From CG-Epi1 sp964634895 (lineage in GTDB: Archaea; Thermoplasmatota; Poseidoniia; MGIII; CG-Epi1), in assembly GCA_964634895.1 (NCBI GenBank), contig CAZWJS010000009.1, positions 1 through 45,284 on the forward strand: a stretch of 45,284 bases of DNA. The letters are read 5' to 3'. Every line of letters begins with the position of its first letter. The stretch's first letter is position 1. Of the stretch, positions 32,519 to 40,549 are shown piece after piece. The position numbers were made by a program, and so were the translations under genes. The notes under the pieces are model-generated. The model made no database searches, was not told the DNA's origin, and worked only from the letters and a program-made list of their open reading frames with translations.

Positions 32519-33058
32519 ATGGACGTGGAACAAGATTCGAATGAATGGGAGGAGACTGAATATGAATCTTTGGATTGGGGAGATGAAAATGATGAAGAAC
32601 GTGAATTGGTTTCTCTTTACCCATCTACTAATAAACCGTCACTGGCGGCTTTATGCCTTATTCTTTCAGGATTTATTTTACTAGGAACTGCAATTACAAT
32701 GAATGGAATCCTAAATGATGGAGAAAGGGTCGATGGTGTAACTGTAAAATATAATGAAGTAATGAACGAAATGGGAATTGAACTAGATGAAGAAGAAGAA
32801 GACATTGATGAGTCTTTTGTACGCAACATACTTAAAATTGGGATGATTTGGGAACTGATTTGTGCAATTTTGTCTTTTGTGGGAGGTGCATTACTAGTAA
32901 TGAGGCAAAATTACAACTTTGTTCTAATCGGATGCTCTGCCGCAATAATAGGTTTAGGGGGCCTTTTACTATCAACCTTGTTAGGAGCTTTTGCACTTTA
33001 CCTAACATTTCAAAGTAAACCTGAATTTGGAATCGGTGATCAAGACGAGAGCTGGTAG
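32519..33058 (+). CDS. Three-helix membrane protein with acidic N-terminal tail, unknown function
   Basis: 179-aa protein. The first ~35 residues are acidic with Trp/Tyr (EWEETEYESLDWGDENDEERE), followed by transmembrane helices at about 41-62, 104-128 and 134-163, and an acidic loop of Asp/Glu between the first two. The C-terminus is DQDESW. A leaderless-type TTATTAT (32491-32497) sits 25 nt before ATG 32519; GTG 32516 is the alternative start. It shares a 32-nt overlap with the longest hel308 reading frame. No family recognised. Confidence 0.65.
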   Translation: MDVEQDSNEWEETEYESLDWGDENDEERELVSLYPSTNKPSLAALCLILSGFILLGTAITMNGILNDGERVDGVTVKYNEVMNEMGIELDEEEEDIDESFVRNILKIGMIWELICAILSFVGGALLVMRQNYNFVLIGCSAAIIGLGGLLLSTLLGAFALYLTFQSKPEFGIGDQDESW

Positions 33059-35210
33059 GTTGTTGTCTAAACTTTTAGAACATTTAGATATTAAAGAATT
33101 GTATCCTCCACAAAAAGAAGCAATGGCTGTAGTTGATAAAGGAAGCTCCTTGCTTATGTCTGTCCCCACTGCAGCAGGTAAAACACTAGTTGCTTATAAT
33201 GCCCTAATAAAAACTGTCAAGGCTAAGAAAAAAGGAATATATTTGGTCCCATTGAGAGCTTTGGCTTGGGAAAAAGTTGTTGAATTGAGAGAAATTTGTA
33301 AGAAATTACTAAACGGAGCAAAAATAGGTGTCTCTGTAGGGGACTTTGACAAAGCTAGAGGATTATCAAAATATGATATAATTATAGCTACTTCAGAGAG
33401 GGCTGATTCACTTATAAGAAATAACCCCTCATGGCTAAGTGAAGTAGATTGCTTGGTTTCTGATGAAATACATTTAATTAATGATTCAGGAAGAGGCCCC
33501 ACTCTAGAAATAACTCTATCAAAATTTAGGGAAATTAATCCTAATATACAACTCATTGGCCTATCTGCTACAGTATCTAATTCCAAAGAAATTGCTGATT
33601 GGTTAAATGCTACACTTGTTGAAAGCGATTTTAGACCTGTACCTCTAAAAAAAGGAATTTCGCTGCAAAGGGTTATAGAATGGGAAAATGGACAAAAAGA
33701 TTCTATAAGTTTGGAAGGAGTAAATGGTATAGCAGTAGATAATATGCCTGAACAGGCACTAGTTTTTGTTGGAACAAGGCGATCAGCTGAAGCACAAGCT
33801 AAAACTCTTGGACCTATTATATCAAAGAAATTAGACTCTGGTGATGAAAAAGAATTGGCAAAATATGCAGAAGAAATAAGCAAGAGTGCTGATGAAGTTA
33901 CATCGGTAGATTCAAATTTGTCAAAATTAATTTCTAAAGGTGTTGCATATCATCATGCGGGATTGACAAATAGACATCGTCGAATAATTGAAAAAGCCTT
34001 CAAAAACAAAGTTTTGAAGGTATTGTGCGCAACGCCTACCTTGGCTGCAGGCGTTAATCTTCCTGCTAAGAGAGTCATAATTAGAGATCTTAGTCGATGG
34101 GAATCAACATTTCAATCTAATCAACCATTACCTGTTTTGGAGATTCAACAAATGCTAGGAAGGGCTGGAAGGCCAGGTTTTGACGTAGATGGAGAAGGAA
34201 TTCTAATAGCTAAGAATAAAGAACAAATTGAATATTTTACAGACACCTATTTTAATGGTGAAACTGAACCTGTATTATCTAGATTAGGAAGTGAACCCGC
34301 ACTAAGAACACATTTACTATCACTAATTGCCTCAGGTACAATTACTACTAAAGAAAACTTACATAGTTTTTTAGAAAAAACGTTATTTGGAAATCAAGGT
34401 GAGCTATGGAGAACACAGCACCGGCTAAACAAAGTCTTGAATTTTTTAGATGAAGAGAAGCTAATAGAAATTGAGGGAAAACAAGAAGGCGAATTTTTAC
34501 CTGCAGACAGAACATTTGAAGAGAAATTAAAACCAACGGCATTTGGAAGAAAGGTCTCACAACTCTATATAGATCCTCTATCTGGAGTCATAATCAGAAA
34601 TGCTTTGCAATCTGATATAGAAGCAAATCCACTGGGGTTACTGCACACAATTGCAAGGACTCCAGATATCTATTCGCTTTATGTCAGAAAAAATGAAATG
34701 GAAACGTATCTAACGCATTTAATGCAGATGGAGGCTGATTTGATGCTTCCACCTCCTGTAGAACACATTGATCTAGAATTCTATTTGTGGGATTTAAAAA
34801 CCGCACTTCTTCTAATGGATTGGATTGAAGAGACACCTGAAGAGCATTTATTAAAACGATATTCTACAACTCCTGGTGACATAAGAGCCAAAGTAGAAAC
34901 TGCTGAATGGATTTTGTATGCAATGTCCGAGATATCTGAATTAGTATCTCCAAAAAACACTAAAATGATTACAGAATTGCAAATAAGAGTAAATAATGGA
35001 GTTAGAAAAGAACTGTTACCATTACTGGCATTGGATTCTATTGGAAGAGTTAGAGCAAGGGCATTGTTTAATGCAGGCTTTACAAGTCAAAAATCAATCC
35101 TTGAGGCAAAACCGACTGATTTCAAAAACATACCTGGTATCGGTATTGTATTGGCTGAGAAACTTACTGGTAAAAAAGGTCCAGAGCAAATGCATTTTGA
35201 GTTAGGCTAA
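33027..35210 (+). CDS. hel308: Hel308-type DNA helicase (superfamily 2)
   Basis: 727-aa 3'-5' DNA helicase acting at stalled replication forks. The motifs are the Q-like LYPPQKEAM, Walker A PTAAGKT (residues 47-53), motif Ia PLRALAWEK, Walker B/motif II DEIH, motif III LSATVSN, motif IV-like FVGTRRSAEAQ and motif VI QMLGRAGRPGFDVDGEG. Domains 4-5, with the ratchet helix and the C-terminal helix-hairpin-helix (GRVRARALFNAGF ... NIPGIGIVLAEKL), are complete. The start is uncertain: TTG 33027, GTG 33036 or TTG 33060 are all possible; the first makes a 32-nt overlap with the preceding membrane protein gene. It heads a DNA replication and repair block with RfcL and DinB. Confidence 0.96.
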   Translation: MESVIKTRAGRLLSKLLEHLDIKELYPPQKEAMAVVDKGSSLLMSVPTAAGKTLVAYNALIKTVKAKKKGIYLVPLRALAWEKVVELREICKKLLNGAKIGVSVGDFDKARGLSKYDIIIATSERADSLIRNNPSWLSEVDCLVSDEIHLINDSGRGPTLEITLSKFREINPNIQLIGLSATVSNSKEIADWLNATLVESDFRPVPLKKGISLQRVIEWENGQKDSISLEGVNGIAVDNMPEQALVFVGTRRSAEAQAKTLGPIISKKLDSGDEKELAKYAEEISKSADEVTSVDSNLSKLISKGVAYHHAGLTNRHRRIIEKAFKNKVLKVLCATPTLAAGVNLPAKRVIIRDLSRWESTFQSNQPLPVLEIQQMLGRAGRPGFDVDGEGILIAKNKEQIEYFTDTYFNGETEPVLSRLGSEPALRTHLLSLIASGTITTKENLHSFLEKTLFGNQGELWRTQHRLNKVLNFLDEEKLIEIEGKQEGEFLPADRTFEEKLKPTAFGRKVSQLYIDPLSGVIIRNALQSDIEANPLGLLHTIARTPDIYSLYVRKNEMETYLTHLMQMEADLMLPPPVEHIDLEFYLWDLKTALLLMDWIEETPEEHLLKRYSTTPGDIRAKVETAEWILYAMSEISELVSPKNTKMITELQIRVNNGVRKELLPLLALDSIGRVRARALFNAGFTSQKSILEAKPTDFKNIPGIGIVLAEKLTGKKGPEQMHFELG

Positions 35211-35236
35211 TTAAGTCCGTCCTTCTGGTAATAAAC

Positions 35237-36028
35237 ATGGTAAGGTTTGTTAAGGACCAGCCAGACGCATACATTTACAGCAGTTTTGGAACACGGATAT
35301 TCATTGCAGGACTTCTTTTAGCATTGTTGTACATTGGACAAGGAATCCTAGTGTACACTAGTACTGACAAGGTTCTCTCGCTTTCCTCATTACTTGGGAG
35401 AGATAGTGGGGCCGATATAATGGGTCAACTTATAGGAGGACTAATTCTTGTCACGGCTGTATTTGTTCCTTTAGCGTCAAGCACAATGGCAATTTCCAGA
35501 TGGGTTCTCAAAAGAACTTATAAGAAGTTAGAGAAATTAGATGTTGATAGTAACAGATCACAATTTTTGTTACTATTAGCAAGATTTGTATTCTTAGGTT
35601 GTATAGTGGCTGCTTATGCACCAATGCCAATGATTGCTGAGAGTGCAATGTCTGGTGGTTTTCCAACATCTTCCATTAATTATTACCAAACGAAATTTAT
35701 GAGCCTGTTTTTCACTTTATTCGGAATTGCTTTATTCCTAACTATTATATCACCTGTTTTACAACTTTATAGAAGAACGGAAAGCCGATCATTGATAGTT
35801 GCAGGCTTGTTAGCTACGGTAGTTGGGAGTTTACTAATATACATGGGAAATACTGATTGGAATTTGTCAGTCTTCCAATTAAACAGTCAAGAATTCAAAT
35901 CCTCATTTGGAACAATGATGATCATATGTGGTACTTGTATTTTTTTCTGTTTGTGGATTGTATCCAGAAATGCAAAATCGATATTGCGGTACCAAAAATT
36001 GCATTTCCGAATGAAATTAGGTGATTAA
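35237..36028 (+). CDS. Six-helix membrane protein, unknown function
   Basis: 263-aa integral membrane protein with predicted helices at about 20-42, 62-86, 108-128, 150-172, 181-200 and 224-244 and a basic C-terminus (RYQKLHFRMKLGD). I recognise no family. Its TAA overlaps the ATG of rfcL as TAATG, and hel308 ends 26 nt upstream, so it is embedded between two DNA-replication genes and probably co-expressed with them. Confidence 0.7.
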   Translation: MVRFVKDQPDAYIYSSFGTRIFIAGLLLALLYIGQGILVYTSTDKVLSLSSLLGRDSGADIMGQLIGGLILVTAVFVPLASSTMAISRWVLKRTYKKLEKLDVDSNRSQFLLLLARFVFLGCIVAAYAPMPMIAESAMSGGFPTSSINYYQTKFMSLFFTLFGIALFLTIISPVLQLYRRTESRSLIVAGLLATVVGSLLIYMGNTDWNLSVFQLNSQEFKSSFGTMMIICGTCIFFCLWIVSRNAKSILRYQKLHFRMKLGD

Positions 36029-37461
36029 TGGAAACTTGGGCAGAGAAATACAGACCCAAAAAATTATCTAAAATAATTGGAAACACCAGTGCAATAAACA
36101 AATTAAAAGTGTGGGCAGACACTTGGGGTGAAAAAATGACAAAGAAAGGCGTCATTTTGTCAGGACCGCCAGGTTGTGGAAAGACTTCAGCTGCTATTGC
36201 ATTAGCAAATGATAAAGGATGGGAAATAATTGAATTAAATGCTTCAGACACTCGATCTGGAGATATCATAGAAGGTATTGCCTTACGTGCTGGGCTTTTC
36301 CAGACTTTTGGAAATCAAGGCCTATCTAATCGAAACCTTATTTTGTTAGATGAAGCAGATAATTTATATGAAAGGGCACGACAATCAAAAAACAAAACAA
36401 AAAACTATAGTGATAGAGGTGGCAAAAGAGCGATTTCTAAAACTTTAGAACAAACGAGACAGCCTATAATCATAACAGTAAATGACTTGTATAATTTGAC
36501 GAAGGGTACTGGTGCTAAAATAAAGAAATTAGCTCTTACTCTAAAATTCCAAAAACCTTCAGCTGTTTCTGTTGCAATGGTTTTAAACATGGTATGTGCA
36601 AAAGAAAATCTTACCATAGATGAAGAAACCATTCTTTCTATGGCTGAAAATGCAAGAGGAGATCTAAGAGGCGCAATCAATGATTTACAATCCTTATCAG
36701 AAGGAAAAAGAACTATAACAAATGATGATTTAGAAAAATTGGGTTCTAGAGACAGAGAAATTGAAATGTTTGACACCTTAAATATAATTTTTAACAGTGA
36801 TAATTACGATGAACCAAGAAATGCAATATTTGATTTAAATGAACAACCAAGAGATGTCTCAACTTGGGTGAGTGACAATATTCCAATTGTTTACAAACAT
36901 CCAAACGATATTGAAAGAGCATATGAAAAAGTAGCTTACGCAGATTTATTATTAGCTAGAGTTATAAAAAATCAAAACTATGGTCTGTGGGGATACGCAT
37001 CTGAACTAATGTCTAGTGGTGTTGCACTTTCAAAGACACATCCTACAAGTGGTCGACGACCCCAATTCCCATCCTGGATTCGGAAAATGGGCGCAAGCCG
37101 TTTCCAAAGAGGATATAGAGACTCTTTAGCGAAAAAAATAGGGAAAGCTACACACCAATCAATTAAAGAATCTAAAATGGAACAATTAGCTGTATTATCA
37201 TTGATTTGCCAAAATAATGTGGAAAAAGCATCGCGAATTACTGGAAAATTAGAACTTAATGAAAACGAACTTGCAATCTTAATGAATTGCTCTAAAAAAG
37301 ATGAAATAATTGTAGAAATAATGGAAAAGGCAGAGGAATACAGACAGCCAAGAGAAGTAATCACAATTGATTATATGCCCTCTGATAAAAAAGTAGAAGA
37401 AGAACCAAATAAAATAACGCCGAAAGCAGACAATAAACAAAAAAGTTTATTCGAATTCTAA
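36028..37461 (+). CDS. rfcL: Replication factor C large subunit
   Basis: 477-aa clamp-loader subunit that, with RfcS, opens PCNA and places it on primed DNA. AAA+ motifs are WAEKYRPKKLSKIIGN, Walker A GPPGCGKT (46-53), Walker B LILLDEADN and NDLYNLTKGT (sensor region), followed by lid and collar domains. The last residues are QKSLFEF, a PCNA-interacting peptide of the QxxLxxF type common in archaeal RfcL. The final 15 nt overlap the end of the convergent dinB gene, and the overlap includes the codons of this motif. Confidence 0.96.
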   Translation: METWAEKYRPKKLSKIIGNTSAINKLKVWADTWGEKMTKKGVILSGPPGCGKTSAAIALANDKGWEIIELNASDTRSGDIIEGIALRAGLFQTFGNQGLSNRNLILLDEADNLYERARQSKNKTKNYSDRGGKRAISKTLEQTRQPIIITVNDLYNLTKGTGAKIKKLALTLKFQKPSAVSVAMVLNMVCAKENLTIDEETILSMAENARGDLRGAINDLQSLSEGKRTITNDDLEKLGSRDREIEMFDTLNIIFNSDNYDEPRNAIFDLNEQPRDVSTWVSDNIPIVYKHPNDIERAYEKVAYADLLLARVIKNQNYGLWGYASELMSSGVALSKTHPTSGRRPQFPSWIRKMGASRFQRGYRDSLAKKIGKATHQSIKESKMEQLAVLSLICQNNVEKASRITGKLELNENELAILMNCSKKDEIIVEIMEKAEEYRQPREVITIDYMPSDKKVEEEPNKITPKADNKQKSLFEF

Positions 37462-38514
37462 AGGTAACTTTTGCTGATCTGAAACGCCCAGTCTACTTGC
37501 TGAAACACCCATTAATCGAATTGGTTTGCCTGGTTCCCAATTCTCATAAAGCAGATTTTTAGCTACTTTGTAAATGTCCTTTGATTTATAAATTTCACCT
37601 GGAACTGTTTTTTGCCTAGTTATAGTTTTGAAATTAGGCCATCGAAGTTTAACAGTAATAGTTCTCGCTGAGCGACCCATACGACCAATACTTTCAGAGA
37701 CTTCGAGGCATAATTCCTTCAAAGCTAATTCTGCTTCATTTGCTTCTTTAATATCAGACTCAAAAGTATTCTCTGTTCCTTGTTGCTTAGCTATCCAAGG
37801 AGAAGGATCAATTGGTCTGTGATCTATACCTTTCGCCTTATTCTTTAGATTTACAGAATATTGACCAAAAACAGGTAATAGTTTTTGAACATCAATTGAT
37901 ACAATATCTGAGCAGGTTTTAACACCAAGATTATTCAGTAATAAAGCAGTTTTAGGGCCAATCCCATATATCTTTCTTATTTCCAGAGGTGCCAAAAATT
38001 TAGACTCTGTACCTGGTTCAACCACTGTAAATCCCTCTGGTTTATCGAAATCTGAAGCAATCTTGGCAACTAACTTTGATGTGGCTAAACCAGCTGAAGC
38101 AGGCAAGTCTGTTTCTGACTTAATACGTTTCAATATGGTCTTAACCAGAGCTTGAGGATTTTTTTGAAGCGATAAATCTACAAAGGCCTCATCAACACTC
38201 ATTCTTTCTAAAGTACCATATATTGCTAAAATATCCATAACTTTAGCAGAACAAGAACGAATCATTGGACGATTGGAAGAAACTAATTTTAATTCAGGAC
38301 AAAGTTTCAGAGCTTTACTAGAAGCCATTGCTGAACGAACACCCCTTTCACGAGCCTCATAAGACGCTGAAGCAATAACACCTCTTTGTCCTGGCTTACC
38401 ACCTACTGCTAATGGAATTCCCTTATCACCAGGATTATCTAAAATATGTACATTTACGAAGAAAGCATCCATATCCAAATGCAAAATTGCGCGAGGCCAA
38501 ACTATTCTTTTCAC
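37447..38514 (-). CDS. dinB: DNA polymerase IV (Y family, DinB/Dpo4)
   Basis: 355-aa translesion polymerase. The catalytic palm motifs are LHLDMDAFFVN and SVDEAFVDLSL (the SxDE acidic pair); YEARERGVRSAM and the helix-hairpin-helix IRKIYGIGPKTALLLNNLG follow, then the little-finger domain (GTENTFESDI... RTITVKLRWPNF). The C-terminal residues QQKLPLEFE form a likely PCNA-binding motif. The start is GTG at 38514. The gene converges on rfcL with a 15-nt overlap, and diverges from trpS across a 54-nt promoter region. Confidence 0.95.
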   Translation of the reverse strand: MKRIVWPRAILHLDMDAFFVNVHILDNPGDKGIPLAVGGKPGQRGVIASASYEARERGVRSAMASSKALKLCPELKLVSSNRPMIRSCSAKVMDILAIYGTLERMSVDEAFVDLSLQKNPQALVKTILKRIKSETDLPASAGLATSKLVAKIASDFDKPEGFTVVEPGTESKFLAPLEIRKIYGIGPKTALLLNNLGVKTCSDIVSIDVQKLLPVFGQYSVNLKNKAKGIDHRPIDPSPWIAKQQGTENTFESDIKEANEAELALKELCLEVSESIGRMGRSARTITVKLRWPNFKTITRQKTVPGEIYKSKDIYKVAKNLLYENWEPGKPIRLMGVSASRLGVSDQQKLPLEFE

Positions 38515-38540
38515 AGCACCTTAAGGGGGGTGGGAATTAC

Positions 38541-38547
38541 CTTTAAG
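38541..38547. promoter_or_regulatory. Shared near-palindromic TATA (CTTTAAG) for trpS and dinB
   Basis: CTTTAAG is 25 nt before the trpS ATG (38569) on the plus strand and reads CTTAAAG about 30 nt before the dinB GTG (38514) on the minus strand. C-tracts follow it in both directions: CCCCC (38548-38552) on plus and CCCACCCCCC (38525-38534) on minus. A single element may serve both genes. Confidence 0.45.
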
Positions 38548-38568
38548 CCCCCAACCACTAAGGAATTA

Positions 38569-39927
38569 ATGGAAATTGACCCATGGGCAAGTAAAGGTGT
38601 TCAAAACTACAAAGAAATATGTGGAAAATTTGGTTTGGATATGATTGACTATACCAAATTACCAAATCCTACACATTTACATCGCAGAGGGATAATTTTT
38701 GCGCATCGTGATTTGAACAATATCTTAGAATCCAGAAAAGCAGGTCGTCCATTTGGTGTACTTTCTGGTTTGATGCCGTCAGGTCAAATACATTTAGGCC
38801 ATAAAATGGTGATTGATCAAGCAAAATGGTTCCAAGAATTAGGTGGAGATGTAACCATAACTGTTGCAGATTTAGAAGCTCATGCAACTAGAGGTCTAAG
38901 CCTAGAAAAATGTAAAGAATATGCTGTAGAAGAATACATCTCTAATTATGCCGGGATGGGACTAAATCCTGAAAAAACATCAATTTATTTCCAATCTGAA
39001 AGACCTATTGTACAAAAATTAGGATTCACATTAAGCAAAAAGACAAACTTATCTGAAATGGAAGCAATTTATGGTTTCTCAGGAGAAACAAACCTAGCTC
39101 ATGTTCAATCTCCTTTAGTACAAGCCGGGGACATTGTTCATCCTCAATTAGACGAGTATGGTGGATTGAGGCCTATAGTTGTTCCAGTTGGAATTGATCA
39201 GGATCCTCATATTAGATTGACGCGAGGCATGGTCTCAAAAACAAACTGGTTTAATGTGAACCAAAACAAGTCTGGAAATATTACTATTGGATTATCGATT
39301 CAAGATAATAATCAAAATACAATGGGGCTACAAAATGATGGTAGTATTGACAATAGTCAAAGACAGAAGGTAATTGACAAAGCAATTGCTGCAATTGGAA
39401 AGGCTGGTTTCAGTAAAACTAATGCAAATCCTAAACATGGAACCATTGAAATTAAAGATGCTACTTACGAGAATCATAATGAAATCAAATATCATTTATT
39501 AATCCTAGAAAGAGAAATGGGTGGGATGGGACTTATGCAGCCTGCATCTACATATCACCAATTTGCAGTTGGAATGACTGGTGGAAAGATGAGCTCAAGC
39601 CAACCTGAGACAACCATGTTCCTAAATGATTCAATGAAAGATATTGAAAAGAAAATTAAATCGTCATTCTCTGGAGGTCAAGCAACTGTTGAAGAACATC
39701 GTACTAAGGGAGGAAATCCAGATGTTGATGTGGCATATCAGTATCTCAGATATTTCTTTGAAAATGACGATAATGAACTAGAAAGAATAAGAAATGGATA
39801 TGTTTCAGGTGATTTACTAACTGGAGAGATTAAATCTATATGTGTTGAAAAAGCTACAGCTTGGTTGAAAAATCATCATGAACTTAAAGACCAGAATCAG
39901 CATCTTGTCAAAGAGTTTCTAAAGTAG
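38569..39927 (+). CDS. trpS: Tryptophanyl-tRNA synthetase
   Basis: 452-aa class I synthetase of the archaeal/eukaryotic size and type. The HIGH-like motif is GLMPSGQIHLGHKM and the KMSKS-like motif is GGKMSSSQPE; between them are VADLEAHATRG and the substrate region with IDQDPHIRLTRG. I place the start at ATG 38569, where MEIDPWASKG matches the family N-terminus and a TATA-like element is 25 nt upstream. The frame stays open further upstream but runs antisense through dinB and is not credible as coding. The 3' end overlaps lipB by 20 nt, tail to tail. Confidence 0.95.
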   Translation: MEIDPWASKGVQNYKEICGKFGLDMIDYTKLPNPTHLHRRGIIFAHRDLNNILESRKAGRPFGVLSGLMPSGQIHLGHKMVIDQAKWFQELGGDVTITVADLEAHATRGLSLEKCKEYAVEEYISNYAGMGLNPEKTSIYFQSERPIVQKLGFTLSKKTNLSEMEAIYGFSGETNLAHVQSPLVQAGDIVHPQLDEYGGLRPIVVPVGIDQDPHIRLTRGMVSKTNWFNVNQNKSGNITIGLSIQDNNQNTMGLQNDGSIDNSQRQKVIDKAIAAIGKAGFSKTNANPKHGTIEIKDATYENHNEIKYHLLILEREMGGMGLMQPASTYHQFAVGMTGGKMSSSQPETTMFLNDSMKDIEKKIKSSFSGGQATVEEHRTKGGNPDVDVAYQYLRYFFENDDNELERIRNGYVSGDLLTGEIKSICVEKATAWLKNHHELKDQNQHLVKEFLK

Positions 39928-40549
39928 TTATTTTACCAGTACTCCTTCCTAAAACCTTAGGCATATTTTCAAGCAATGAACTCTGCATATCTTCTATAGA
40001 TATTTTATATCCAAATTTAGATAGAGAAGTATGTTTTCCCAGAGGCAAACCACATCCTTCTACGCCCTCAATTCTTCCCTCAGGAGTATCTAAATTAATA
40101 TCAAAACCATGCCTCGAAACCCATTTACTGAAAGCTAGACCTATACTAGCAATTTTGTGACCCTCAAACCAAACACCCTGCATTGTTTCATCTCTGTTAC
40201 CTACAATACCGAAGTTTGATAAGGATGTTAAAATCCATTCTTCAATAGTCGTTATTACGGTTCTAACTGACTCTTCTTTCCACCTAAATATAGGATAACC
40301 AACTAACTGACCTGGCCCATGCCAAGTCAATCCACCCCCTCTATCAACACTTGAAGATTCAAAGCCATCTGGGGCTTTAAGATTATCAAGCATACCCCTA
40401 CGACCTATGGTAACTATTTCGGGGTGCTCTACAAAAATCAAAGTATCATTAATTTCATCCTTTAACCTCTTTGATTGTAATTCAATCATGAGCATATCTA
40501 CATCTTGATGTGTAGAATGACCTGCCTGAATAATATCTGTAGTAATCAT
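39908..40549 (-). CDS. lipB: Lipoyl(octanoyl) transferase LipB
   Basis: 213-aa transferase moving octanoyl from acyl-carrier protein to lipoyl domains, the first step of protein lipoylation. Family motifs are VTIGRRG, RGGGLTWHGPGQLVGYPI, the lysine of GHKIASIGL (Lys132) and the catalytic cysteine in GCGLPLGKHTSL (Cys166). Its ATG overlaps the E3 stop (ATGA), so it is the last gene of the 2-oxoacid dehydrogenase operon whose E2 it would modify. Lipoyl synthase (LipA), needed to insert the sulfurs, is not in the window. Confidence 0.94.
   Translation of the reverse strand: MITTDIIQAGHSTHQDVDMLMIELQSKRLKDEINDTLIFVEHPEIVTIGRRGMLDNLKAPDGFESSSVDRGGGLTWHGPGQLVGYPIFRWKEESVRTVITTIEEWILTSLSNFGIVGNRDETMQGVWFEGHKIASIGLAFSKWVSRHGFDINLDTPEGRIEGVEGCGLPLGKHTSLSKFGYKISIEDMQSSLLENMPKVLGRSTGKITTLETL

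Noticed and set aside
33194..33883. 229-codon open frame on the minus strand inside hel308
   Set aside because: Fully antisense to a well-conserved helicase; Ser/Phe/Ile-rich translation without motifs, as expected of a shadow frame.
38525..38552. G5/C5 hairpin as a transcription attenuator of trpS
   Set aside because: The C-tract and TATA positions fit a leaderless trpS start, so this DNA would not be in the transcript; no leader peptide is present.
38446..38568. N-terminal extension of TrpRS by 41 residues
   Set aside because: It would run antisense through dinB and lacks family similarity; ATG 38569 has a matching TATA-like element and the expected N-terminus.
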